A stretch of 64,000 nucleotides of DNA from CBDFHV01 sp965247705 (GCA_965247705.1 CBDFHV010000078.1:1-64000); one strand, 5' to 3'. Counted from the first letter of the stretch, positions 48,937-58,697 are shown. Made by a program: numbers and translations. The notes: generated by a model not told the origin, from the sequence alone.

Positions 48937-49632
48937 ATGGGGATCAGGACTCACGCCCGTGTCACGAGGGCCGCTGTCGTGGCCGCGGTCCTGTGCACGA
49001 ACGTCGGCGCGGGCCCGGCCGCGGCCGCCCGTTGCGAGCCGCCCCCGGAAGCGCCCGCGGTCACCGCGCGCATCGATCCCGGCCAGGTGGTCTACGACCA
49101 CTCCCGCGATCGGGCCGGCATCCAGGCCCTGCGCCGGCAAAACGGACGGGTGGGTGCAAGTCCCGGCCAAATCCCCGTCGGCCTGACGTCCGCCAACCTC
49201 GCCTTCCGCATGGAAACCCGGGTCGCTGTCACCCGCCAATCGCGCAAACGCTATTGCGCCGACCTGGCGAAGCTTGACGCCAGCCTCGGCTTCGATTGGA
49301 TCAGGGTCCACGTTACCCGGGACTACGCCCGGGGAAGCTGCCCCTACAAGGCCATCGTCGATCACGAGCGGCGTCACGTGGCGGTGTTCCAGGGCACGCT
49401 GAAGCGCTACGCCGAAACCTTCCGCCGCACCCTGCGTCGGGAGGCCGATCGCTTGGCGCCGGTCGCCTTGTCCGCCCCTGGCGACCGCGCGGCCCAGATC
49501 CTTCAGGACCGCCTGCACAACCGCCTGAAGCCCCTCCTGCGCCGGATCGAACAGTCCCTGGAAGACGCCAACGCCGCCCTCGATTCCCCGAAAAGCTATG
49601 CCCGCGATCACGCCCGCTGCCGCGACTGGTGA
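48937..49632 (+). CDS. Secreted HExxH-motif protein of unknown family
   Basis: 231 residues. N-terminal signal peptide (RAAVVAAVLCTNVGAGPAAA). The centre has VDHERRHVAVFQ, in which H143-E144-R-R-H147 is an HExxH zinc-peptidase-type motif, inside a mostly helical C-terminal half. Resembles DUF922-like proteins, but assignment by eye is weak. It could be a periplasmic zinc protease or a non-catalytic metal protein. It follows the GH15 gene by 45 bp. Confidence 0.7.
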   Translation: MGIRTHARVTRAAVVAAVLCTNVGAGPAAAARCEPPPEAPAVTARIDPGQVVYDHSRDRAGIQALRRQNGRVGASPGQIPVGLTSANLAFRMETRVAVTRQSRKRYCADLAKLDASLGFDWIRVHVTRDYARGSCPYKAIVDHERRHVAVFQGTLKRYAETFRRTLRREADRLAPVALSAPGDRAAQILQDRLHNRLKPLLRRIEQSLEDANAALDSPKSYARDHARCRDW

Positions 49633-49737
49633 GGTGGGGGCGAAATGGTTGCCCAATCGCGGCATTGCGCATTGTCTCGTCCCGGCGTGTCGTCTAGCGT
49701 CGGGGCGATCCAAGGCTTCATTTGGGGAATATCGGTC

Positions 49738-50355
49738 GTGGCCAATTCCATCGAGGCCGTGGTGTTCGACCTCGGCGGCGTGCTTGTCGACTGGGACCCC
49801 CGCTATCTCTACCGCAAGCTGTTCGATGGCGAGGCGGCCATGGAACGGTTCCTCGGCGAAGTCTGCAGCCAGGCCTGGAACGAAGGACAGGACGCTGGGC
49901 GGCCTGTTTCCGAGGCAACCGCGACCCTGGTCGCCGAGCACCCCGACAAGGCCGAGCTGATCCGTGCATACTACGACCGCTGGCCCGAGATGCTCGCCGG
50001 CTCCCATCCGCGGACCGTCGCCGTCCTGGCCGACCTCAAGAAGGCTGGCGTTCCCCTGTTCAGCCTTACCAACTGGTCCGCCGAGACCTTCCCCGTCGCC
50101 CTCGAGCGGTTCGAGTTCCTCCACTGGTTCGACGATATCGTCGTTTCCGGTGCCGAGGGGGTGAAAAAGCCGGATCGGCGGATCTTCGACATCCTGATCG
50201 AACGCTGCGGCTTACCGGCGGCCAGCCTGGTCTTCATCGACGACGGGAAGAACAACGTGGTCGCGGCACGAAACGCCGGCCTCGAAGCCCTGCACTTCAC
50301 CACCGCCGATCAACTGCGCCGGGACCTGCGGTCGCTGGGCCTGCCGCTGGAATAG
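49738..50355 (+). CDS. HAD-superfamily hydrolase
   Basis: 205 residues. Motif I FDLGGVLVDWDPR, motif II SLTNWS, motif III KKPDRR and motif IV VFIDDGKNN are all present, with the YihX/haloacid-dehalogenase-like DLGGV variant of motif I. Probably a small-molecule phosphatase. GTG at 49738 has GGGGA 9 nt upstream and matches family N-termini. Confidence 0.9.
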   Translation: MANSIEAVVFDLGGVLVDWDPRYLYRKLFDGEAAMERFLGEVCSQAWNEGQDAGRPVSEATATLVAEHPDKAELIRAYYDRWPEMLAGSHPRTVAVLADLKKAGVPLFSLTNWSAETFPVALERFEFLHWFDDIVVSGAEGVKKPDRRIFDILIERCGLPAASLVFIDDGKNNVVAARNAGLEALHFTTADQLRRDLRSLGLPLE

Positions 50356-50358
50356 TGC

Positions 50359-50415
50359 GGAGTCGCAAGTGCTCGCGGCCCGGGGCGGGCATGAAACCCG
50401 CTGGGTCGCGACTCC
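50359..50415. terminator. Bidirectional terminator-like nested hairpin
   Basis: GGAGTCGC (50359-50366) pairs with GCGACTCC (50408-50415), and inside it GCGGG pairs with CCCGC (50385-50401). It fills the gap between two convergent stop codons. No T-tract, so efficiency is uncertain. Confidence 0.5.
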
Positions 50416-50416
50416 C

Positions 50417-52798
50417 TCAGCCCGGCCCGGTCATCTGGCGGAGGCTCGCCTCGGCGGCGGCGGCGACGATGGCGTCGGAATCGATGCCGTAGGCACGAAA
50501 GAGGTCGGGGATGTCGCCCGACTGGCCGAAATGCTCGACCCCCAGGGGGGTCACCCGGTGGCGGGCGACGGAACCCAGCCAGTCCAGCCCCGCCGGATGG
50601 CCGTCCTGGACCGTGACCAGCACCCCGTCGGTCGACAGCGCCGCCAGCAGGGCCTCGATGTGGGCGGGGGGCGCCGTGCGGTCACGGGCCCGTGCCCGGC
50701 AGGCGGCCAGCCAGCCGCTGTGCAGCAGGCCCGGCGAGGTCACCGCCAGCAGGCCGGCGCCGGGAATGTCCTCGGCGATCTGATCGTGGGCGGCAATGGC
50801 CTCCGGCGCCACGGCGCCCGCGTAGACGATAGCCAATGGTGCGCCGGGTTCCGGCGGCCGCAGCCAGTATGCGCCGGCCGTGATGTCGGACTTCAGGCTC
50901 TCGGTCATCTCCCGCTCGGGCTGCTCCAGGGGACGGGTGGACAGCCGCAGGTAGACCGCGCCGCCGTCTTCGGCCTGCATGTATTCGAGCCCCCAGGCCA
51001 TGCATACCGACAGCTCGTCGGCGTAGGCGGGCTCGAAGTCGACAAGGCCGTCGTGGCCGAGGCCGATCAGCGGCGTGATCACCGACTGGTGCGCCCCCCC
51101 TTCCGGGGCCAGGGCGATACCCGACGGCGTGGCCACCACCATGAAGCGGGCGTCCTGGTAGGCGGCGTAGGTCAGCGCGTCCAGGCCCCGGTGGATGAAT
51201 GGATCATAGAGGGTGCCGATGGGCAACAGGCGGGTGCCGAACAGGGGCTCGGTCAGGCCGAGGGCGGCGAGCAGCAGAAACAGGTTGTTCTCGGCGATGC
51301 CCAGTTCGACGTGCTGGCCGGCCGGCGACTTGGTCCAGCGCTGGGCCGAGGGCACTTCCTCCACCCGATAGAGGTCCGGCTCCGCCTTGCGGTGAAAGAG
51401 GCCCCGCTGGTTCACCCAGCCGCCCAGGTTGGTCGACACCGTCACGTCGGGCGAGGTGGTGACCATGTGCCGGGCAAGCTCGGAGCGGTTGCGGCCGAGC
51501 GTGTTCATGATCCGCCCGAAGGTCTCCTGGGTCGACATGCGGGCGCCCGTCACCTGGGGGAATGGCGCCACCGGGATGGTCGGCAGCCGGCCCCGGGGCT
51601 TGCGCCGGGCCTTGAAGGGCACCGCGTCGAGGAACGATCGCAGGGTTTCCGCGTCCTCCTCCAGGCCGGCGAAGGGCTCCCACTCCTCGCCATCGTTGAT
51701 GGCCATGGACGACTTGAAGGCGGCCATCTGGTCCGGCGTCATCAGGCCGGCGTGGTTGTCCTTGTGGCCGGCCAGGGGCAGCCCGAAGCCCTTCACCGTG
51801 TAGGCGACGAAGCACACCGGTTCGTCCCCATCGACGGTGTGGAAGCCCTCCAGCACCGATTCCATGTCGTGGCCGGCCAGGTTGGTCATCAGGGCGTCGA
51901 GGGCCGGGTCGTCGTGGTCGTCCAGCAGCTCCTTGATGCCTCCGGTGCCCGTGAGGTCGGCCTTCAGGCGCTCCCGCCAACCGGCGCCGCCCTTGAAGCA
52001 GAGGGCGGAATAAAGCTGGTTGGGGCAGTCGTCGATCCATTGCCGCAGCGCCTCGCCCGCCGGGCCCTCGAAAGCCTGCTGCAGGCGCTTGCCGTATTTC
52101 AGGATCTCCACCCGCCAGCCGACGGAGCCGAAGAAGTCCTGGATGCGCTTGAACAGATAGTCGTTGATGACCCCGTCCAGGCTCTGGCGGTTGTAATCGA
52201 TGATCCACCACAGATCGCGAACGTCGTGCTTCCAGCCCTCCTGCAGGGCCTCGAACACGTTGCCCTCGTCCAGTTCCGCGTCCCCCAGCACCGCCACCAT
52301 GCGGCCCCGTCGCCGGTCACCGGGAAACAGGCCCTTCATCTCCAGGTAGTCCTGGGCCAGGGAGGCGAACAGGGTCGTCCCGACCCCCAGGCCCACGGAG
52401 CCGGTGGAGAAATCCACGTCGTCGGAATCCTTGGTCCGCGAGGGATACGACTGGGCGCCGCCGAAGGCCCGGAAGCGCTCCAAATTCTCCCGGGTCTGAC
52501 TGCCCAACAGGTACTGAATGGCGTGGAACACCGGCGAGGCATGGGGTTTCACCGCTACCCGGTCCTCGGGCCGGAGGACGTCGAAATAAAGCGCCGAAAG
52601 GAGGGTGTTGGCGGAGGCGCAGGAGGACTGATGGCCGCCCACCTTGACCCCGTCGCGGCTGGGGCGGATGTGGTTGGCGTGGTGGATCATCCACGACGAC
52701 AGCCACAGCACCTTGCGGTCGAGGGCCTTGATGCAGGCCAGGCGCTCCGGGTCGAGGACGTTGGAGGGGCGAATGGCGGCTTCCGCAGAATCGGGCAC
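50417..52798 (-). CDS. TPP-dependent 2-oxoacid dehydrogenase E1 / transketolase-like enzyme
   Basis: 793 residues. Homodimeric AceE-type layout: TPP motif LGDAELDEGNVFEAL (about 165-180), IDYNRQSLDG, AYTVKGFGLPLAGHKDNHAGL, then the second and third transketolase domains (ELGIAENNLFLLLAALGL). Relatives include PDH E1 and the 2-ketobutyrate dehydrogenase MdeB. No E2 or E3 gene is adjacent. GTG at 52798 with GGGAG 7 nt before it. Divergent from an Lrp regulator that probably controls it. Confidence 0.87.
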   Translation of the reverse strand: MPDSAEAAIRPSNVLDPERLACIKALDRKVLWLSSWMIHHANHIRPSRDGVKVGGHQSSCASANTLLSALYFDVLRPEDRVAVKPHASPVFHAIQYLLGSQTRENLERFRAFGGAQSYPSRTKDSDDVDFSTGSVGLGVGTTLFASLAQDYLEMKGLFPGDRRRGRMVAVLGDAELDEGNVFEALQEGWKHDVRDLWWIIDYNRQSLDGVINDYLFKRIQDFFGSVGWRVEILKYGKRLQQAFEGPAGEALRQWIDDCPNQLYSALCFKGGAGWRERLKADLTGTGGIKELLDDHDDPALDALMTNLAGHDMESVLEGFHTVDGDEPVCFVAYTVKGFGLPLAGHKDNHAGLMTPDQMAAFKSSMAINDGEEWEPFAGLEEDAETLRSFLDAVPFKARRKPRGRLPTIPVAPFPQVTGARMSTQETFGRIMNTLGRNRSELARHMVTTSPDVTVSTNLGGWVNQRGLFHRKAEPDLYRVEEVPSAQRWTKSPAGQHVELGIAENNLFLLLAALGLTEPLFGTRLLPIGTLYDPFIHRGLDALTYAAYQDARFMVVATPSGIALAPEGGAHQSVITPLIGLGHDGLVDFEPAYADELSVCMAWGLEYMQAEDGGAVYLRLSTRPLEQPEREMTESLKSDITAGAYWLRPPEPGAPLAIVYAGAVAPEAIAAHDQIAEDIPGAGLLAVTSPGLLHSGWLAACRARARDRTAPPAHIEALLAALSTDGVLVTVQDGHPAGLDWLGSVARHRVTPLGVEHFGQSGDIPDLFRAYGIDSDAIVAAAAEASLRQMTGPG

Positions 52799-52963
52799 GG
52801 CGGCACTCCCATGGGCGACGGGTGGGCAAGGGTGACGGGTCGGACGGGCACGGTGTTGCTTGATGCTACCACGGGGGCACGAAGGGAATCCTTGCGAACG
52901 CGGCCATCGACAGGCAGGTTTGCGCACGAAACTGTAATAAGGGACCCTCGGAGCGCACGAATC

Positions 52964-53431
52964 ATGCTCGAAACCCCATTGGACGCCCTCGACCGGCGAA
53001 TCCTCGCCAGCCTGCAGCAGAACGCCCGCGTGCCCGTCGTCGACCTGGCCCGGGACATCGGCCTGTCCCCGTCGGCCTGCTCGCGGCGCGTGAAGGCCCT
53101 GGAGGAGGCGGGCGTTATCCGCCGCTACGCCACCCTCATCGACCCGGCGGCGGCGGGCCTGCCGGTGAGCGTCTTCATCTCGGTGACCCTGGAGCGCCAG
53201 GTGGAGGACGGTCTGGAGGTCTTCGAGACCGCCGTCGCCCGCCTGCCCGAGGTGATGGAGTGCTACCTGATGACCGGCGACGCGGACTACCTGCTGCGGG
53301 TCGTGGTCCCCGACCTGGAAACCTACAAGCGCTTCCCCATGGACCACCTGACCCGCATCCCCGGAGTGGCCAACATCCGGTCCAGCTTCGCGCTGAAGCA
53401 GGTGCAGTATCGGACCGCGTTGCCGTTGTGA
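52964..53431 (+). CDS. Lrp/AsnC-family transcriptional regulator
   Basis: 155 residues. N-terminal HTH (LDRRILASLQQNARVPVVDLARDIGLSPSACSRRVKALEEAGVI) and a RAM ligand domain with MTGDADYLLRVVVPDLETY. Divergent by 165 bp from the E1-like gene, an arrangement in which the regulator usually controls the enzyme in response to an amino acid. An IS element follows 28 bp downstream. Confidence 0.93.
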   Translation: MLETPLDALDRRILASLQQNARVPVVDLARDIGLSPSACSRRVKALEEAGVIRRYATLIDPAAAGLPVSVFISVTLERQVEDGLEVFETAVARLPEVMECYLMTGDADYLLRVVVPDLETYKRFPMDHLTRIPGVANIRSSFALKQVQYRTALPL

Positions 53432-53459
53432 TTCATCCTAATGTCGTAGATCCACATTA

Positions 53460-54297
53460 GGGTCATAACTCATTAACCATTATCTGATTCAATGTCTTGG
53501 AACCGAACGCAGGAGGTTTTGAGGCATGCGCGGATCATTTTGGCTCTCAGATCAGCAATGGGCGGCGATCGAGCCGCATCTTCCTTACTACGCGGCGGGT
53601 AAGCGGCGCGAGGATGATCGGCGGATCATCAGTGGCATCCTTCACGTTCTCCAGTCGGGCTGCCGCTGGCAGGACTGCCCACCGGCGTACGGACCTTCGA
53701 CGACGGTCTACAATCGCTATAACCGGTGGTCGCAACGTGGTCACTGGCAGTACCTGTTCCCGGCTTTGACGGAGAGCCTGGCAGGGACACCGCAACAGGT
53801 CTCCATCGACACCACACACGTCAAGGCGCATCGCTGCGCCGGCGGCGGAAAAGGGGGGCCTCTGCTCAGGCCATCGGCCGCACAAAGGGCGGACGCAACA
53901 CCAAGGTCCATGCCCTGAGCGACGAACATTGCCGGCCCCTGGCCTTCTATCTCACGCCCGGCCAGACCGCCGACATCAAGGGCGCCGTCATGCTCGCCGC
54001 GCATCTGCCGAGGACGCGATATCTTCTCGCCGACAAGGCCTATGACGCCGACCACTGGCGCGCCTGCCTGCTACGCCAGAAAATCCAGCCGGTCATCCCC
54101 AACAAGGTGAACCGCAAACAACCTCATCCCTTCGACACAGAGCGATACAAAGACCGAAACACCATCGAGCGCATGTTCGGACGCCTCAAGGACTTCCGAC
54201 GCATCGCCACGCGATACGACAAGAACGCCATCAACTTCATGGCAGGCCTATGCCTCGCCGCTCTCGTCTGCTACTGGATTTGAATGAGTCCGGACCC
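53460..54297 (+). mobile_element. IS5/IS427-type insertion sequence, copy 1
   Basis: 838 bp, ends GGGTC...GACCC with imperfect inverted repeats (GGGTCATAACTCATT left; GGGTCCGGACTCATT right, complemented). Flanked by TA on both sides, consistent with the 2-bp duplication of this group. Nearly identical to, and inverted relative to, the copy at 58698-59535. One base difference was noted (A here, G there in the sense strand, near 53694). Confidence 0.9.
53526..54283 (+). CDS. IS5/IS427-type transposase, made by -1 frameshift
   Basis: Two overlapping frames: OrfA 53526-53918 (HTH region and first Asp in SIDTTHVKAH) and OrfB ending 54283 (LLADKAYDAD with the second Asp; NTIERMFGRLKDF with the Glu). 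The join is at GGA-AAA-GGG-GGG (53847-53858), a slippery run where a -1 shift gives the expected KGG-ASAQAIGRTKGG sequence. Programmed frameshifting is usual in this group. Confidence 0.9.
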
Positions 54298-54450
54298 TAA
54301 ATTCGTAGATCCACAAGCACTTCAACATTAGGCGCTAATCTTGCTGCCCCGAAGCACTACCCCTCGATGTCCGAGCTCGCCCAAGAGTTAACAGCCCCGA
54401 CCCACGATACCAAAGCCTAAGTTAAACCGGTGGTGGCGTTGAGGCCCCGA

Positions 54451-54573
54451 TCCGCTGAATTCGTCGATCACGGTGAACATGCGGAACACTGTTCCCTCAT
54501 GGGTGCAGTCCTAGACGAAGTCGTAGGACCAGAGGTGGTTCTGCCAGCATGGCCTCAGCCTGTCATAGCGGTA
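54451..54573 (-). pseudogene. IS3-family transposase relic
   Basis: The minus strand encodes RLRPCWQNHLWSYDFV, an in-frame TAG, then DCTHEGTVFRMFTVIDEFS, the core segment around the first catalytic Asp of an IS3 OrfB. Everything else is gone. It shows that this spot, inside the inverted IS pair, was visited by other mobile DNA. Confidence 0.7.
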
Positions 54574-54600
54574 TGGTCAGACGCCTTTGGTCAATAATTC

Positions 54601-54631
54601 TTGACTCGCTGGAATTTCGCTCGACTATACT
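54601..54631 (+). promoter_or_regulatory. Candidate sigma-70 promoter
   Basis: TTGACT (54601-54606) and TATACT (54626-54631) are close to consensus, but the 19-bp spacer is long. It would give a ~165-nt leader to the substrate-binding protein gene at 54802. Confidence 0.4.
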
Positions 54632-54801
54632 CGGAAGAAGCGGTCGGCATTTGGGCCGAAGAATCACGTAAAACTTAGTGGGGCTCGCTGCCGCGCCGTG
54701 ATAGAGCGGCTGTTGTCGCGCCACCCCCGTATTGAGCGCTGGCGGCGAAGCTCTCGTAGGCCGACTTTCAAGTCGCCACACAATGCTCGGGAGGTACTCC
54801 G

Positions 54802-56382
54802 ATGAAAAGGCTATTCGCTGCCCTGATTGGCACTGTTGCCCTCGTGGCCGGACAAGGACATGCGTCCGCCGATACGCTGACCGTGGGGATCAAGACGGAA
54901 ACCACGTCGATGTCTCCCCTCTACTTCAACTGGAATCCCAACAACCAGGTCTTCACCCACATCTACTCCCACCTAATCGCCCGCGGCCCCAAGCATGAGT
55001 TGCACCCGGGACTCGCCGAGTCGTGGAAGCCCATCGACGACAAGTGGTGGGAGTTCAAGCTCCGCAAGGACGTCAAGTGGCACGACGGCTCGCCCTTCAC
55101 CGTCGACGACGTGCTGTTCACCGTCGAGGAGTCCAAAAAAGTCAAAGGTACCGGGTCTCCCGGCGGGCGCTATTTTTTCGGCAAGGAATTCAAGAGGATT
55201 GACGACCACACGTTCCACGTCACCACCGGCGGCCCCTATCCCGCGATGCCCCGCGACCTGGCCGTCTGCGCCATTGTTTCGAAGAAGCACGGAACCGGAA
55301 TGACGACGGAAGACTACAACACGGGTAAGGCGGTTATCGGCACCGGACCCTACAAGTTCGTCACTTGGCGCCCGGGCGACGTGCTCGAGGTGGAGGCTTG
55401 GAGCGATTACTGGGGAGGCGGTCCCGACGATCTGATCTCCAAGCCCCAATGGGACAAAGTCATCTACAAGCCAATTCCCTCCGATCCGTCGCGGGTGGCG
55501 GCGCTGCTCAACAAGGACGTCGACATGATCGACTTCGTGCCGACGCCCGACATCGCGCGGCTGCGGGGGAACTCCAACATCACCATCAGCGAGACCGGCA
55601 GCGACCGGGTCATCTACTTCCAGTTCGACCACGGCCGCGACCTGAGTCCCGATGTCCTCGACAAAACCGGCAAGCCGATGTTCCCCAATCCGCTTAGGGA
55701 TTGGCGGGTGCGCAAAGCCATCTCCAAGGCAATCAACCGTCAGGCCATCGTGGAGCGGGTCATGGAGGGTTCGGCCGTCGTCGCCTCGCAGTTGTCGCCT
55801 CCCTACATGGACGGCGCCAGCCCCAAGCTGAAGCCGGAACCTTACGACCTCGCGGGGGCCAAGAAACTACTAGCGACGGCCGGCTACGCGGACGGCTTCA
55901 CACTGATCATCCGCGGCCCCAACGACCGCTACATCAACGACGCGAAGATCGTCGAGGCGGTCGCCGGCATGCTGCGGAGACTGGGCATCGATGCCCAGGT
56001 GCGAACCGAGCCCAAGGCCACCTACTTCTCCCGCAACCGCGGCTACAGCTTTTTGCTGGTGGGCTTCGGCACCGACAGCGGCGATTCGTCCTCGATTCTC
56101 ACCAGCATCCTCCACACCTACATCCGCAGCGCCAACCTGGGCTTTGCCAACAGGGGGGATTACCACAACATTCGTGTCGACAAGCTCATCAAGAAGGCGA
56201 TGGTGGAGATCGACGACGCCAAGCGCAATGCGTTCATGCACGAGGCGATGGAGATCGCCATGGGCGACGTCGCCAACCTGCCGCTTCACTTTCAGAAGAA
56301 CGTCTGGGCGCTGCAGAAGGGTTTCGAGTACCCGGCGCGGAGCGACGAGCGGACCATCGGGCTTTTCGTCACCAAGAAGTAG
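54802..56382 (+). CDS. ABC transporter substrate-binding protein, family 5 (peptide type)
   Basis: 526 residues. Signal peptide (KRLFAALIGTVALVAGQGHASA), then the SBP_5 fold: HPGLAESWKPIDDKWWEFKLRKDVKWHDGSPFTVDDV, GTGPYKFVTWRPGD and DWRVRKAISKAINRQAIVERV. Binds peptides, opines or similar in the periplasm. GGGAGG lies before the ATG. No permease or ATPase genes follow, so it is an orphan inside the IS pair. The neighbour hyuB hints at a hydantoin or oxoproline-type substrate (inference). Confidence 0.9.
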   Translation: MKRLFAALIGTVALVAGQGHASADTLTVGIKTETTSMSPLYFNWNPNNQVFTHIYSHLIARGPKHELHPGLAESWKPIDDKWWEFKLRKDVKWHDGSPFTVDDVLFTVEESKKVKGTGSPGGRYFFGKEFKRIDDHTFHVTTGGPYPAMPRDLAVCAIVSKKHGTGMTTEDYNTGKAVIGTGPYKFVTWRPGDVLEVEAWSDYWGGGPDDLISKPQWDKVIYKPIPSDPSRVAALLNKDVDMIDFVPTPDIARLRGNSNITISETGSDRVIYFQFDHGRDLSPDVLDKTGKPMFPNPLRDWRVRKAISKAINRQAIVERVMEGSAVVASQLSPPYMDGASPKLKPEPYDLAGAKKLLATAGYADGFTLIIRGPNDRYINDAKIVEAVAGMLRRLGIDAQVRTEPKATYFSRNRGYSFLLVGFGTDSGDSSSILTSILHTYIRSANLGFANRGDYHNIRVDKLIKKAMVEIDDAKRNAFMHEAMEIAMGDVANLPLHFQKNVWALQKGFEYPARSDERTIGLFVTKK

Positions 56383-56408
56383 TCTTGGCGCGTTCGCTGT
56401 CCCGAATC

Positions 56409-56442
56409 CGGGCGGCCCTCACCGTTCATGGGGGGCCGCCCG
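56409..56442. terminator. Hairpin between convergent genes
   Basis: CGGGCGGCCC (56409-56418) pairs with GGGCCGCCCG (56433-56442): a perfect 10-bp stem with a 14-nt loop, 27 bp after the binding-protein stop. No T-tract on either strand. Confidence 0.5.
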
Positions 56443-56446
56443 TTGT

Positions 56447-58533
56447 TCATGGCGGCGCGCAGCCGCGCCCGCACGGCGGGGGCGGGCAGCCGCGGCTTCG
56501 TCGCCAAACACTGCCACCAGGCGGCGGTTGCTCCGCGGTTGCGGCGCGCAGCCGCGCCCGCACGGCGTCCGGGTCTGCCATGACCTCGGCGACGGTCTTG
56601 ATCCGCCCGCGGCCTCCAGGTCGGGTACCGCCTGCATGTAGATCCAGCGGCGCTTCTCCTGGCGTATCGACCGGGGCAACGCGAACAGGCGGCGGTTCAG
56701 CTCCGAAACGGTTGCGTCGTCGAACACCGATTCCCAGGCCTCGCGCTCGGGTGGCCCGAGGTTGAATTGGGCGCGGACGTTGTCCTTTACCCGGTGCTCC
56801 CGGACCCGCTTTGTGGTCTCCTCGTCAACCGCCCAACCGGCGCCGGCCCCGACCACCGCCACGCCATAGTCGCGTTCGGCGGCTTCGGCGCCGACGAAGC
56901 CCCAGGCGACGTCGTCGAGCACCGCCTCCGGATCGCGCTCGAAGGGATCGCCGTAGCCGCCGGATCCCGGCGTCATGATCGTGACCGCGTCGCCCTTGCC
57001 GACCGGAACCTCGTCGATCTTGCCAAGGTCCCGCTCATTCGCGCGGCCCAGGTTGAAGACGGCGCGAAAGGGGGCGGCAGGCGTGCCACCGGCGACGCTC
57101 CAGGCGGGGAAGCGAAAGCGCTCCATGCCGCGGGCGTAAATGCGCCCGCTGTCGCGCAGGAATTCCACGGTGAGGTACTGGCCGACGCCGCCGCGCCAGC
57201 GCCCCGCACCCCCGGAATCCGGGTGGATGTCGTAAGCGCGGATGATGACGCCGGATTCGGCCTCCACGATCTCGATCGGGTGGTTACGCAGATTGGACAG
57301 GCTGGAGTCCCGCGTGTCGACGCCGTCGTGACCCTTTCGAGCGCCCATGCCGCCGCGCATCGGCCCGAGGTACACGACATGTCGGTGCGTGCCGCTGGTG
57401 TCGAATTCGTGCAGCACGAGGCCGATGCCCGCCCCGGAACTCGGCGCCGGTGTCATGTCGGGGGAAGCCTTGAACAGCGCCCCGGTCATGGCGTCGTTGA
57501 GGCGTCGCGTCGGCGCTGAACGCAGCCCGATGGCGGCCGGGAACTCGGCGTTGAGCACCGTGCCCGGCGGGTTGGTCATGCTCAGGTGGCGAAAGAGACC
57601 GGCATTCAGCGGCATGGATTTGTCGTGGGTCATCAGGAACGAGGTGAACCGCATGGTCAGCCATTCGTGCATGCGATTCATCGACCCGGTGTTGTACGAC
57701 GCGGCGACCTGAGGATCGGTGCCGGTCAGGTCAAGGTGTACTTTGCCGTCGTCCACCACCATCCTGACCCTGACCTTGATGGGAAGCGCCGTCACCAGGT
57801 CGTCGTCCATGTAGTCCCAGAACTCGTAGGTGCCGTCGGGGATGCGGCGCAGCACTTCGAGCGACTTGGCCGCGGCGTAGGCCTGCAGTTCTTCGTGGCA
57901 GGCTAGGAAGGCGTCGACACCGTGGCGCTCGATGATTTCCAGACAGCGCTGCTTGCCCACGTGAAGCGCCGCCAGCATGGCCCGGATATCGCCGATGTTC
58001 TCTTCCGGGATACGGCAGTTTGCCTTGAACAGCGTCACGAAGTCCTGATTGATCTGGCCCCGGCGCATGAACTTCAGGGGCGGGATGATCAACCCTTCCT
58101 GGAAGTACTCGTGGTTCGACGGCAGGATGCTGCCGGCCACCGTGCCGCCGACGTCCGTCGAATGGATGAAGGCCCATCCGTAAGCGACGATCCGGCCGTC
58201 GTGGAAATAGGGCGTGATGAGGTGGATGTCGGGGAGGTGGGTGGCGAGCCCCCCCGAGGTGAAGGCGTCGTTGGTAACGATGACGTCGCCGGGTTCCAGG
58301 TCCGGCACGGCCTCGATGGTGGTGGTGCAATCGCCGTCGACGAAGAGGGACACCCCACTGGCCCGCGGATGGGCGAACAGTTTGCCGTCCAGACCGACCA
58401 GGGCGGTGGCGAAGTCGGCCGCCTCCTTGACAAACATGGTGCGCGCCGTGCGTTGTAGGGTGGTCCCCATCTGATCCGCGGCCGCCTGGACTTTGTTGTG
58501 CAGAATCTCGAGGAGGACGGGATCCAGGGACAT
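56447..58533 (-). CDS. hyuB: Hydantoinase B / oxoprolinase-type subunit with C-terminal frameshift
   Basis: About 695 residues. HyuB signatures: LDPVLLEILHNKVQAAADQMG, SVSLFVDGD-type region, GDVIVTNDAFTSGGLATHLPDI, GGMGARKGHDGVDTRD and TPGSGGYGDPFERDP. Near 56610 the frame changes by one base: the expected GRIKTVAEVMADPDAVRARL continues in another frame, ending at 56447, while the uninterrupted frame runs to 56419 with an unrelated tail. The ATPase partner HyuA, normally upstream, is missing; only 164 bp separate the start from IS copy 2. Activity on its own is doubtful. Confidence 0.82.
56452..56567. repeat. 27-bp direct repeat pair in hyuB 3' end
   Basis: The same 27 bp, beginning GCGGCGCGCAGCCGCG, occur at 56452-56478 and 56541-56567, start-to-start distance 89. 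On the minus strand the copy at 56541 encodes DAVRARLRAA within the expected hyuB C-terminus. The second copy suggests a local duplication just after it. Confidence 0.75.
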
Positions 58534-58697
58534 GGGTGGAGATCCTGGTCGGCTGCGGGCCGGGGAGGGATTCAGACTACCGTCGGAGGGGACGTCGAAC
58601 AACGGCAACCGCGGGACCGGCTCGTCCCGTCCGTGGAGTTCGTGGCGCGACTTGGGGTTCGATCGTAGGGGTGCAATTTGGATGAAACAGACCACTA

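Noticed and set aside
50369..53431. Plus-strand frame of 1020 codons ending with the Lrp protein
   Set aside because: Only the last 155 codons are a real gene (Lrp/AsnC from 52964); the rest is antisense to the E1-like gene.
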